Shown here one piece after another: positions 1-6,443 of a stretch of 8,301 nucleotides of DNA. This DNA comes from Candidatus Micrarchaeum sp. GTDB lineage: Archaea > SpSt-1190 > DYHY01. Position 1 is the stretch's first letter, and the number at the start of each line of letters is the position of its first letter. Made by a program: the position numbers and the translations under genes. The notes beneath the pieces were generated by a model, which saw only the letters and a program-made list of their open reading frames with translations, was not told the origin of the DNA and made no database searches. Location: assembly GCA_020723935.1 (NCBI GenBank), contig DYHY01000025.1, positions 3,408 through 11,708 of the forward strand, given 5' to 3'.

Positions 1-1
1 G

Positions 2-868
2 GACGGATTGTTCAGGTGCACGACGCTGCCCTTGACCAGCATGGTGCCGTTCCTGAACCTGACGTACGGGGACACCAAGATATCGTACACATACAACGAG
101 ACCGCCGTCGGCTTAGCCAACAACCTGACAATAAAGGTTGACGGCGTCACGCCGATGACTGTCCCCGCTGGCGCGGTAGTTTTGAACGTCTCCGTCACTG
201 CGGCGAGCGGGACAGGCTTCACGAAGATCGGCCAGGGCCAGGGCGTAACAACGACCCTAGCTACCGACATCTTCTACGGGAGCGACCCGATAGGCGACAA
301 GGACTATGAGTACTGGACCTCATACGGTGCAGTCCTCTCGGCTCCGAAGACGACCCTGCCCAACAGCGAAGTCGTCCTGAAAGTACCTAGCGAGCAGAAC
401 AAGTACACCGTGATAATCGGGAAGGAAACGACGGTCAAGGAGCAGATCGCGGCCGGAATGACAGGACCCCTGTCAAAGGTCTCGATTGACTCAATCTCCG
501 TCGAGGGTGCGAAGACAGCAGTCAAGGCGCCGATAACGGCACCTGTCGCGGTCCTGGACACCGAAGTTTCCGACGACACTGGTAGCAACCTGGTCCTTGT
601 GGGCGGACCGTCCGTGAACAGCCTCGTCAAGAAGCTTGGCGGGATGTACGCGGATGCGAACACATACAAGGATGTCGGGAAGCTGTTCTGGGTTGATGGC
701 GCCTTCGGAGGCGCCAAGACGGCGGTAGTTGCTGCCGGATGGGATGCGGACAACACGCGCGCAGCGTCCTATGTCCTCGCCCACTACGATAGCAACGCAG
801 GCAGCCTTGCGGGCAAGGTGGAAGTAACCATCACCGGCAAGGACGTGAACAGCTTGTCGCTGTCCTAA
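2..868 (+). CDS. S-layer protein, C-terminal part (5' end outside window)
   Basis: The reading frame is open from the first bases, so the start lies upstream; about 288 codons are visible. The product would form the paracrystalline surface layer outside the membrane. What shows this is the C-terminal segment: LDTEVSDDTG, then NLVLVGGPSVNSLVKKL, then VVAAGWDADNTRAASYVL. This order (a conserved LD-T-E-V strand, a VGGP-N-S segment, and an AG-ADDTR-AA-like helix) is the hallmark of the archaeal S-layer family first defined in Methanocaldococcus. The earlier part is rich in Thr, Val and Gly and contains N-glycosylation sequons (NET, NLT, NVS), as expected for a secreted beta-rich protein. TTG at 8 and ATG at 41 are in frame but are internal codons, not starts. 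A hairpin terminator follows 32 bases after the stop. The family call is from recognised motifs; the exact family was not searched. Confidence 0.85.
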   Translation, partial: DGLFRCTTLPLTSMVPFLNLTYGDTKISYTYNETAVGLANNLTIKVDGVTPMTVPAGAVVLNVSVTAASGTGFTKIGQGQGVTTTLATDIFYGSDPIGDKDYEYWTSYGAVLSAPKTTLPNSEVVLKVPSEQNKYTVIIGKETTVKEQIAAGMTGPLSKVSIDSISVEGAKTAVKAPITAPVAVLDTEVSDDTGSNLVLVGGPSVNSLVKKLGGMYADANTYKDVGKLFWVDGAFGGAKTAVVAAGWDADNTRAASYVLAHYDSNAGSLAGKVEVTITGKDVNSLSLS

Positions 869-900
869 GACGACGGAACCAAGACACCACAAAAGTCAAG

Positions 901-941
901 GCCGGGGCGGCCAAGAGGTCGCCCCGGCTCATTTTTCTTTT
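901..941 (+). terminator. Hairpin plus T-rich terminator of the S-layer gene
   Basis: Bases 901-912 pair with 917-928: nine GC-rich pairs, a G-U pair, then two more pairs, closed by the loop AAGA (913-916). A T-rich tract (TCATTTTTCTTTT) follows directly. It begins 32 bases after the S-layer stop codon. Archaeal terminators often need only the T tract, so this bacterial-like stem is notable. It may also stabilise the 3' end of an abundant mRNA. Confidence 0.8.
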
Positions 942-1026
942 ATCCCGCTTCCCCCGGAGCAGTAGCAGCAGCCTTCTTTGGAAAAATAGGCCAAAAAATT
1001 CACCACCCGCCCAAGCAAAAGAAACT

Positions 1027-1033
1027 CTTTAAG
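1027..1033 (+). promoter_or_regulatory. TATA box upstream of small membrane peptide
   Basis: CTTTAAG is centred 30 bases before the ATG at 1060. The same core (CTTTAAA) precedes the ribosomal protein gene later in the window. Transcription would start at about 1055, giving an almost leaderless mRNA. It could instead drive a non-coding RNA covering the structured region 1159-1400. Confidence 0.55.
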
Positions 1034-1059
1034 CGAGGCCTGCATATCATAAGCGGGGG

Positions 1060-1158
1060 ATGGAAATGCTCGTGACAACGGGAGTCCTATTTGGGATAAT
1101 AGCGATTCTTGGAGCCGCAAACGCCCTTCTGTTCGGCAGGATGTTCCTCGTCGAATAG
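1060..1158 (+). CDS. Putative 32-residue single-span membrane peptide
   Basis: This short frame begins MEMLVTTGVL and ends GRMFLVE before a TAG stop. Residues 4-25 are almost entirely hydrophobic or small (Leu, Ile, Val, Ala, Gly, Phe) with no charge. They are bounded by Glu2 at the front and Arg27 and Glu32 at the back, so the peptide is long enough for exactly one membrane helix. A TATA box sits 30 bases before the ATG, the spacing seen for other genes here, which favours real expression with almost no leader. No known family is recognised. It lies alone between the S-layer terminator and a long structured non-coding region, so its context gives no function. It may be a small membrane regulator or a subunit of an envelope complex; it could also be a chance frame within an RNA gene. 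Confidence 0.45.
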   Translation: MEMLVTTGVLFGIIAILGAANALLFGRMFLVE

Positions 1159-1192
1159 GCAAAGAGGCGGGAGCAAGGATCAAGATCAACCC

Positions 1193-1217
1193 ATGGGCCT
1201 TCGGGTGTATGGCCCAT
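1193..1217 (+). repeat. Small perfect hairpin (7-bp stem)
   Basis: ATGGGCC (1193-1199) and GGCCCAT (1211-1217) are perfectly complementary around an 11-base loop. It lies 35 bases after the stop of the small peptide gene and has no T tract, so it is not a classic terminator. It may be part of a 3' UTR or structured RNA. Confidence 0.4.
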
Positions 1218-1283
1218 ACAACGACGAAATCCGAGGCAGGGCGCTAAGCCCCGATATTCCGCCGGCATTCCCAGCTCTCCGTG

Positions 1284-1362
1284 AAAAAAAGAGCTCCGCA
1301 GGAAGAGGAGAAGCGCGCGCCTTCCCTCCGAAAGGCCCGCCAGCATTCTTCCTGTGGAGCTC
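1284..1362. repeat. Long near-perfect inverted repeat next to an A7 run
   Basis: Bases 1291-1306 (GAGCTCCGCAGGAAGA) pair with 1347-1362 (TCTTCCTGTGGAGCTC), 16 positions with one exception that is a G-U pair in a + strand RNA and an A-C mismatch in a - strand RNA. The arms enclose about 40 bases that can form a further short stem (1320-1323 with 1332-1335). Directly to the left is A7 (1284-1290), so on the - strand the hairpin is followed by seven T residues, the form of an intrinsic terminator. No coding sequence is convincing here. It may be a - strand terminator, a structured RNA on the + strand, or a palindromic mobile remnant. Confidence 0.6.
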
Positions 1363-1407
1363 GGGACTTTGCATTCCCCGGCCCCTCCAGCCTTCCGATG
1401 CCAACCC

Positions 1408-1415
1408 AAATATAC
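1408..1415 (+). promoter_or_regulatory. TATA box of the thymidylate synthase gene
   Basis: AAATATAC is centred 33 bases before the ATG at 1445. It fixes the translation start, because in-frame upstream codons (ATG at 1193, for example) would lie before the transcription start. The core is also TATA-like on the - strand (GTATATTT), so it could fire leftward toward the inverted repeat. Confidence 0.55.
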
Positions 1416-1444
1416 GAGTGAGCCCTTCCCGCACTCCCTTGGAG

Positions 1445-2917
1445 ATGCCAGATTCCCCAGACTCCCCGGCAGCAGTGGCAGGGCGGGAGAAGTTCAATGT
1501 CGTCGGGCCGGAGGGTAGCATCCTCCTCCTCCTCGGGAGCACCGGATCCTCGGCAGTCGTCTGCACCCTCTGGACGCCCAAGGCCGCCTTCGCCCGCTTC
1601 GACAAGGAGACGTATTTCGCGCTCGGGAACTTGTATTCTATCGACGGGATCAACCTCCTCATCAGGAACCTCCTCCTCAACCCGCACTGCAGGACGCTCG
1701 TCGTTACGGGCCACGACCTTTCCGGAAGCGGCGAGGCGCTCCTGGCCTTCTTTTCCGGCCGGAAGGGAGACTACGAACCCGACGAGGGCCTCCCTGCCGG
1801 GGCGATCGGCCTTGTTAGGGCGAACGTCTCGGCAATCGACATGAGGAAGAAGCCGCTTTCCGAGGTGGAGGCTTTCCTCAAGGGCCTCGCGGGGAAGAAG
1901 GGGGCCGCGCCCCCGTATGCCGAACCCAAGAGCTACCCGATCCCCCCGAGGAAGCTGGACCCGACCTTGGATTCCGAGGAGGCGGGCTATTTCATCCGCC
2001 ACAAGACGATCGCGAACGCCTGGCTGGAAGCTCTGAGCCTCGTGGACAAGTTCGGCGCGGTGAAACGGACCGAATACGGCAACAAGATGCGCGAGATTTT
2101 CAACCTCGTCGCGGTGATCAACGAGGACGACGGGAGCCTCGCCGAGTTCTTCCCTTTCACGGCAAAGGACCTGGAGGCGTACCTCCCCTCCATCCTCACG
2201 CCCGAGCGGCCGGCCGCGATCTCCTACACCTACGGCTCGCGCCTCTTCTCGCGCGAGGACAGGATGAACGCCGACCAGGTGACCCTTGCCATCGAGCACC
2301 TGAAGAGGACCCCGCACACCCGCCGCGCCGTCGCCTTTACCTGGCGCGTCTCCGAGGATTCCGGGAGCGAGCATCCGCCCTGCCTCACCCAGATAGTGTG
2401 GGGGATACGAGAGGGCCGCCTCTTCCAGACAGTCGTCTTCAGGAGCCACGACATCTTCTCGGGCTGGCCGATGAACCTCCTCGCCCTTCGAAAGCTCCAG
2501 CAGAACGTGGCGAAGGAGGTGGGCGTGAAGACGGGCGCCCTAACGTGCGTTTCTAACTCGGCGCACGTCTACGAGGACAAGTTCGGGAAGATGCGAGAGA
2601 TCCTCAACAAGTACTACCACCACCACCACCACCACCGCCCGAGCCCCGCGCTCATAATTGACCCGCGCGGCTCCTTCGTGATATGCCTCAAACGCGAGGC
2701 GGGCGAGGTGTTCGTCGACCATTTCAGCACAGCCCACAAGAAGACCGGCTACTTCTTCCGCGGGAGGGAGGCGAAGGAGATTATCAGCAACATCCTCAAC
2801 GAGAACCTGGTGTCGCGCCTGGACCACGCATACTACCTCGGAAAGGAGCTTGAGCGCGCCTTCCGGGCGCTCAGGGAGGGGAAGCCCTACGTCCAGGACG
2901 AGAACAGCTGTCCCTGA
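1445..2917 (+). CDS. thyA: Thymidylate synthase with N-terminal MtrA-like domain
   Basis: A 490-residue protein that would methylate dUMP to dTMP using a methylene-carrying reduced pterin. Residues about 188-490 are the classical thymidylate synthase fold. They include catalytic Cys313 in HPPCLTQ, the phosphate-binding pair Arg293-Arg294, the RSHD motif (333-336), GWPMN with Asn344, and His374/Tyr376 in AHVYE. The retained Asn at 344, equivalent to Asn177 of E. coli, favours dUMP over dCMP. Residues about 17-150 are not part of ordinary thymidylate synthases. The stretch LLNPHCRTLVVTGHD followed by SGEALLAFF resembles subunit A of tetrahydromethanopterin S-methyltransferase and related DUF4346-type domains, as recalled from the family pattern. 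Residues 392-397 are six consecutive histidines, in a loop before strand ALIID. ATG 1445 was chosen because a TATA box lies 33 bases before it and the frame upstream looks non-conserved. The catalytic assignment is firm; the N-terminal domain's function is inferred. Confidence 0.9.
   Translation: MPDSPDSPAAVAGREKFNVVGPEGSILLLLGSTGSSAVVCTLWTPKAAFARFDKETYFALGNLYSIDGINLLIRNLLLNPHCRTLVVTGHDLSGSGEALLAFFSGRKGDYEPDEGLPAGAIGLVRANVSAIDMRKKPLSEVEAFLKGLAGKKGAAPPYAEPKSYPIPPRKLDPTLDSEEAGYFIRHKTIANAWLEALSLVDKFGAVKRTEYGNKMREIFNLVAVINEDDGSLAEFFPFTAKDLEAYLPSILTPERPAAISYTYGSRLFSREDRMNADQVTLAIEHLKRTPHTRRAVAFTWRVSEDSGSEHPPCLTQIVWGIREGRLFQTVVFRSHDIFSGWPMNLLALRKLQQNVAKEVGVKTGALTCVSNSAHVYEDKFGKMREILNKYYHHHHHHRPSPALIIDPRGSFVICLKREAGEVFVDHFSTAHKKTGYFFRGREAKEIISNILNENLVSRLDHAYYLGKELERAFRALREGKPYVQDENSCP
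2618..2635 (+). repeat. (CAC)6 triplet repeat encoding His6
   Basis: Six uninterrupted CAC codons inside the thymidylate synthase gene, directly after two Tyr codons and before an Arg codon. A pure triplet run like this can expand or shrink by slippage in steps that keep the frame. Confidence 0.9.
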
Positions 2918-2961
2918 CCCGCGCCGCCCGCCCGTCCTGCTGGCCGAAATATCGACAAATG

Positions 2962-2970
2962 TTATAAATA
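2962..2970 (+). promoter_or_regulatory. TATA box of the pilin gene
   Basis: TTATAAATA is a near-consensus archaeal TATA box centred 31 bases before the ATG at 2997. It lies in the short GC-rich gap after the thymidylate synthase stop, so the pilin is probably its own transcription unit. Confidence 0.75.
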
Positions 2971-2996
2971 CTAAACCTTCGCCCATTAGGCGCTGT

Positions 2997-3503
2997 ATGG
3001 CAACAAATGACGCGGCAGGCCATGTTTCCCGTTCAACCGGCAGGCGCCCGGCGCAAGGAGCCCTCGAATACCTGATAACCTACGGGTGGGCAATCCTCAT
3101 CATAGTCATTATCGGCGGCGCCCTGTTCGCCCTAGGCGTGTTCAACCCGAGCAGCTGGGTGTCGAACAAGCGCGCGACCGGGTTCACAGCGCTCCAGATC
3201 AAGGACTGGGCGTTCATGGGAACGACACCCACGGCGACGGTTAACGAGCTCATCTTCCGCTTCCAGAACAAGGCGGGATATCCAATCACGCTTTGGGGCG
3301 TTAATTCAACAGGTGAGCATGCTTGTGATAACGTTTTCTCCAATACACTCATACAGGAAGAAGATACCGTTGCAATTCCGACTCTTTGCAGCACCGGCGC
3401 GACCGAGAAGGGCAAATCATACACAATCAATCTCCTTCTCTACTACGAAGCCAACGGCCTGAACCACACCGACTTCGGAACCCTCGCAGGCAAGGCAGAA
3501 TAA
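2997..3503 (+). CDS. Class III signal peptide (archaeal pilin-like) protein
   Basis: A 168-residue pilin precursor. Residues 1-19 are a basic leader (SRSTGRRPA), followed by QGALEYLITYGWA from residue 20 and a hydrophobic helix to about residue 47. The Gln at +1 and Glu at +5 after the predicted cut match the class III signal (Q-X-S/A-X-E-X-X-X-L) processed by EppA-type prepilin peptidase, so cleavage is expected between Ala19 and Gln20. The hydrophobic helix would pack in the filament core, and the remaining ~120 residues form the exposed head. The head has a few sequons (NST, NHT) and two cysteines. ATG 2997 is chosen over upstream in-frame codons because of the TATA box and the normal short leader. 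The middle of the head (about 3300-3420) is less GC-rich than its surroundings. The next gene encodes a large surface glycoprotein. Whether the filament acts in adhesion or another role cannot be told. Confidence 0.85.
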   Translation: MATNDAAGHVSRSTGRRPAQGALEYLITYGWAILIIVIIGGALFALGVFNPSSWVSNKRATGFTALQIKDWAFMGTTPTATVNELIFRFQNKAGYPITLWGVNSTGEHACDNVFSNTLIQEEDTVAIPTLCSTGATEKGKSYTINLLLYYEANGLNHTDFGTLAGKAE

Positions 3504-3565
3504 ACTGCAAGAGAAGCGAAAACTTGCGATTAGCCCTGCCTTTAGTGACATTTGTCGGAAAAAAC

Positions 3566-3574
3566 TTTTAAATA
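3566..3574 (+). promoter_or_regulatory. TATA box giving a leaderless surface-protein mRNA
   Basis: TTTTAAATA, preceded by an A-rich stretch like a BRE, is centred 25 bases before the ATG at 3595. That is the distance at which archaeal transcription itself begins, so the mRNA is predicted to start at or beside the A of the start codon. Confidence 0.75.
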
Positions 3575-3594
3575 GTTCCATATTTCCAGGGTGA

Positions 3595-6042
3595 ATGGAC
3601 TTTTTTCCATCGAAAGCCTGTGTTTTTGTCTTATTTTTTCTGTTTTTGGCGATTGTTCCAGCTCATGCGGGCAGCGTGACCATCTGGGCCTCGAACATAA
3701 CTGTTTGGGGTTCTTGTGCTATGTCTTGTGTTTCTGCAAACTGTGCATATTGCGCAGTAGGAAGCGGGGCGAGTCAACCACAAACAAACACTACGGTGAA
3801 GTTCGTAGTTCCGAATTTATCATATTCTACAACCAATTATTCTTATTTGATTTTTACTGGTGGGGCAATAACGCCTTCAGGTTGGACTTACAATGCTAGT
3901 TCAGTTTCAAACAATTGGACAACTCAACCGTTAGCTACAAATTCTATGACTATTTGCGGATCATATTATTCATGTGCAATACCAAACACAACTCTTGATG
4001 GGCTTGAGCATTCCTTTTTACTTATTCCCACCCGTCTTAATTGGCCTGGTTGGATGGGCTGGACCGCAAACGTATCCCTCACAATAACCTACGAGGCCCT
4101 CTCCTTCCCCACCCCTTCCGCTGGAGGCTACGGCGGCAACAGCTCCTTTGCTCCCCTGACCGCAGTCTCCCCTAACATCACCTGCTCTTCCACGATAATC
4201 CCGTACGAGATGAACTCCACGAGCTTTCCGGCGAACTTTTCCTGGTATCGGAACGGGACGATACAGGCTTCCGAGAACGGGATCTGCCTCAACGCGACGG
4301 CCTGCTCCTCGACGATCTCCCCCACGTTTTCCAAGGGCGATTACTGGACCTGCTCGATTTCCGCCTTCGGCCGCTCGGCCAGCTCGGCCCCCGCAATCGT
4401 GCAGAACTCGCTTCCTGCGATATCTAACGAAGTGATCGGCTCGGCGAACGGCACACATTCCTTCACCGCCACGGCGCGCGCGACCGATCCGGACGGGGCG
4501 CCCGACATCGTCAGCTGCTACGTTTCGAACCCGTCCTGCAGGCCGACATATCTCTACGAGACGGGGAACCTGAACGAGAAGGAGTGCCGTTCGGACTGCT
4601 CTTCTTCCTTGCCTGCGCCGCTCCAGGTGGCAATGACTTTCTCGGACGCGGACGGGGCGAACGCGACGACGGGCTCCGCGAGCATCAACGTCCCGAACGC
4701 GCCGCCCGAGACAACGGAGGTTTCGGTTTCCCTGTCTTCCGCGAACGCGACGAGGAACTACGCCAGCATCTCTTGCATCGCGCAGGGGTCGGACCCGGAT
4801 GGCGACCGCCTCTCCCTCGAATATTCGTTCTCAAGCCAGAGTGAGACGCTCCTTCCGCTTTCATCTGACAGGCATTTCGAGTGCGCCGGAAGCCCCGGAT
4901 GCTACCGCGGCAGGAGAATACGCTGCTCGGCGCGGGCGACCGACTCGTTCCTCGCGGCTTCCGCCGAAACTCTCTCGGCGCAATACGTGGAAATAGAGAA
5001 CGCGCCGCCGGAGATCCCGCAGGTCGCCCGCGACCCGCGCGGCGGGACACTGAGCTTCGAATCCGTGCCCGACGAGGACGGCGATGCGCTCGGGTATTTC
5101 GTCCTCGGAGGCCAGACGAATCCTCCGGTGACGACAATCTATTCTGGGAATGCGACAATCTTCCAGTGGTCCCCGGCCGGCAGCGGGACGTTCTACTGGC
5201 TCGCGTTCTCCTCGGATGGCTTCTCCAATTCGAGCCCCTCGGCAACAATGAATTTCACCGTCGCACCTCATCCTCCCCCCGTGGCGACAACGACGATGCC
5301 TCTTTCCTCCGGAGAAGGGGCGCCTCCGTCAGGCGGAGTCTCCCCCGTCCCCCAGGAGCCCCTCACCCCCTCGCTTTCCGCGCCCGACGATGGCGGCGCC
5401 AGCCGCGACGGCCGCCTGGAACTCGTCGTCGACAACCCGACCAATTCCACCCTGCGCCTAGAGTACAATTCCAGCAATCCCATAGTGTCTTTGGACTGCG
5501 GGAATGTCGCGATCCAGCCGCGCTCGAACGGCACGCGCCTAACATGCATTGCGCACGGAACCGCCTCCAACTTCTCAGCGTCCTTCTTCCTCGTCTCGCC
5601 CGACGGCAGGGTAGAGAAATCCGTCTTCCTTTCCGGCCTCTCCCTGCGCGAATCCTCCTCGGGAAGTTCGCCGCTTGCGCCGGATGCAGACATCAAGGCA
5701 AGGGCCAGGGGCTGGATAGATGAGCTCTTCCTCGTCTGGTCCGACTGCGCCCTCCCGGAGGCGAAGGCGAAGATGGACGCGCTCCAGCTGCGCCTGGATT
5801 CCTACCGCCGCGCGCCCTCGAATTCGACGCAGGCGGCCCTCTCGTCCGCGCTCCTCCTTTCGCAGGCGGCAAATGTCTCCTGCCCGCAAAAGACGCCCGC
5901 GCAGGCCGGCAACGGGACCGGGGAAAGAAGGCTCCCGACCCCCGCCTTCACGGCTCCCGCGGACGGGGGCGCGCAGGGGCTTTTCGCGAGGATCCTCGCG
6001 TTACTTTCGCGGGTCCTCATGTGGTTCAAAAGCCTCTTCTGA
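3595..6042 (+). CDS. Large secreted multi-domain surface glycoprotein
   Basis: An 815-residue protein of unrecognised family. Residues 1-25 are a signal peptide with a long Phe/Leu core ending in AHA, so it should be exported. The N-terminal region (26-160) is Cys-, Ser-, Thr- and Tyr-rich (SCAMSCVSANCAYC). An Ig-like stretch follows (WYRNGT, GDYWTCSI). Then come at least three repeats with calcium-binding-like acidic loops: ATDPDGAPD, GSDPDGDRL and PDEDGDAL, with NAPPE linkers between some. These recall PKD or cadherin-like folds. A Pro/Gly/Ser-rich linker lies near 550-600, then another beta-rich domain. A helical segment (about 700-770) precedes a hydrophobic, basic C-terminal helix (LLSRVLMWFKSLF) that may bind the membrane. 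About 27 N-X-S/T sequons are spread along it, so dense N-glycosylation is likely. It follows the pilin and precedes a small secreted protein, suggesting an envelope or adhesion role (inference). Bases 3601-4020 are about 41% GC against over 60% later. Confidence 0.8.
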   Translation: MDFFPSKACVFVLFFLFLAIVPAHAGSVTIWASNITVWGSCAMSCVSANCAYCAVGSGASQPQTNTTVKFVVPNLSYSTTNYSYLIFTGGAITPSGWTYNASSVSNNWTTQPLATNSMTICGSYYSCAIPNTTLDGLEHSFLLIPTRLNWPGWMGWTANVSLTITYEALSFPTPSAGGYGGNSSFAPLTAVSPNITCSSTIIPYEMNSTSFPANFSWYRNGTIQASENGICLNATACSSTISPTFSKGDYWTCSISAFGRSASSAPAIVQNSLPAISNEVIGSANGTHSFTATARATDPDGAPDIVSCYVSNPSCRPTYLYETGNLNEKECRSDCSSSLPAPLQVAMTFSDADGANATTGSASINVPNAPPETTEVSVSLSSANATRNYASISCIAQGSDPDGDRLSLEYSFSSQSETLLPLSSDRHFECAGSPGCYRGRRIRCSARATDSFLAASAETLSAQYVEIENAPPEIPQVARDPRGGTLSFESVPDEDGDALGYFVLGGQTNPPVTTIYSGNATIFQWSPAGSGTFYWLAFSSDGFSNSSPSATMNFTVAPHPPPVATTTMPLSSGEGAPPSGGVSPVPQEPLTPSLSAPDDGGASRDGRLELVVDNPTNSTLRLEYNSSNPIVSLDCGNVAIQPRSNGTRLTCIAHGTASNFSASFFLVSPDGRVEKSVFLSGLSLRESSSGSSPLAPDADIKARARGWIDELFLVWSDCALPEAKAKMDALQLRLDSYRRAPSNSTQAALSSALLLSQAANVSCPQKTPAQAGNGTGERRLPTPAFTAPADGGAQGLFARILALLSRVLMWFKSLF

Positions 6043-6051
6043 GTAGTAATC

Positions 6052-6060
6052 ATTATAAAG
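6052..6060 (+). promoter_or_regulatory. TATA box of the small secreted protein
   Basis: ATTATAAAG is centred 27 bases before ATG 6083, immediately after the stop of the large surface protein. The spacing supports ATG 6083 rather than TTG 6071 as the start and predicts a leaderless mRNA. Confidence 0.7.
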
Positions 6061-6082
6061 AGGTTAATCATTGGCCGCCGGA

Positions 6083-6403
6083 ATGGCAAAACGCTCCGCA
6101 AAGCTGGCGCTTCTCGCGATAGCGGCAGTAGCCGCGATCGCGGCGGTCTATCTTGTGTTCGCTTACCCCGCAGGAACCCTAGCCTTCCCGTTCTCAACCG
6201 GCCCGCATGCGCAGCAGGCCTGCGGCGCGGCGGACGCAAATGAAACCTCCGCGACGTGCCAAGGGACAGTTCCGACATCCACGTTCTCCGCAGGCGCCTC
6301 GGCGTACAACGCGTCGAAATCCCAGGACGCCCCGCTCCAGGCCGCGATAGATTACATCGTGGGGCTCATCAAGGCAGTCCTGCCCTCGCCCCAGAGGCGC
6401 TGA
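6083..6403 (+). CDS. Small secreted or membrane-anchored protein, unknown family
   Basis: A 106-residue protein starting MAKRSAKLAL. Residues 7-29 form an Ala/Ile/Val-rich hydrophobic segment after a basic N-terminus. This could be a signal peptide or an uncleaved anchor that places the rest outside the cell. The exterior part has two cysteines (about 47 and 59) that could form a disulfide. It also has two glycosylation sequons (NET, NAS) and low-complexity Ser/Thr/Ala sequence, and ends in a predicted amphipathic helix (AAIDYIVGLIKAVL). No family is recognised. It has its own promoter but sits directly behind the large glycoprotein, whose tail also ends in a hydrophobic helix, so an envelope role is reasonable. 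ATG 6083 is used; TTG at 6071 would add only four residues and lies before the predicted transcription start. Confidence 0.65.
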   Translation: MAKRSAKLALLAIAAVAAIAAVYLVFAYPAGTLAFPFSTGPHAQQACGAADANETSATCQGTVPTSTFSAGASAYNASKSQDAPLQAAIDYIVGLIKAVLPSPQRR

Positions 6404-6443
6404 AAAAAACTTCCGCGGACCGGCGGGAAAGCCCATGGGAAAC

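Noticed and set aside
1109-1444. Possible N-terminal extension of the thymidylate synthase (in-frame ATGs at 1109 and 1193)
   Set aside because: The region overlaps the small peptide gene, the inverted repeat and the TATA box at 1408-1415. Its translation is Pro/Arg-rich without domain character, and ATG 1445 has the right promoter spacing.
1244-2449. 401-codon open frame on the - strand opposite thymidylate synthase
   Set aside because: It is opposite a clearly conserved enzyme, rich in Arg, Gly, Glu and Val, as expected for shadow frames in GC-rich DNA, with no recognisable domain.
2618-2635. His6 as an engineered tag or vector contamination
   Set aside because: It is internal, encoded only by CAC, with native thymidylate synthase sequence on both sides and no cloning-site sequence.
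3508-3528. Weak hairpin GCAAG…CTTGC after the pilin stop as terminator
   Set aside because: Only five pairs and no T tract follows; likely chance.
4685-5723. Long alternative frames on both strands inside the surface-protein gene
   Set aside because: Very Arg-rich translations typical of frame shadows in GC-rich coding DNA; the 815-residue frame has signal peptide, sequons and domain pattern.
6071-6082. TTG start for the small secreted protein
   Set aside because: It adds four residues and lies about 15 bases after the TATA centre, before the expected transcription start; ATG 6083 fits better.
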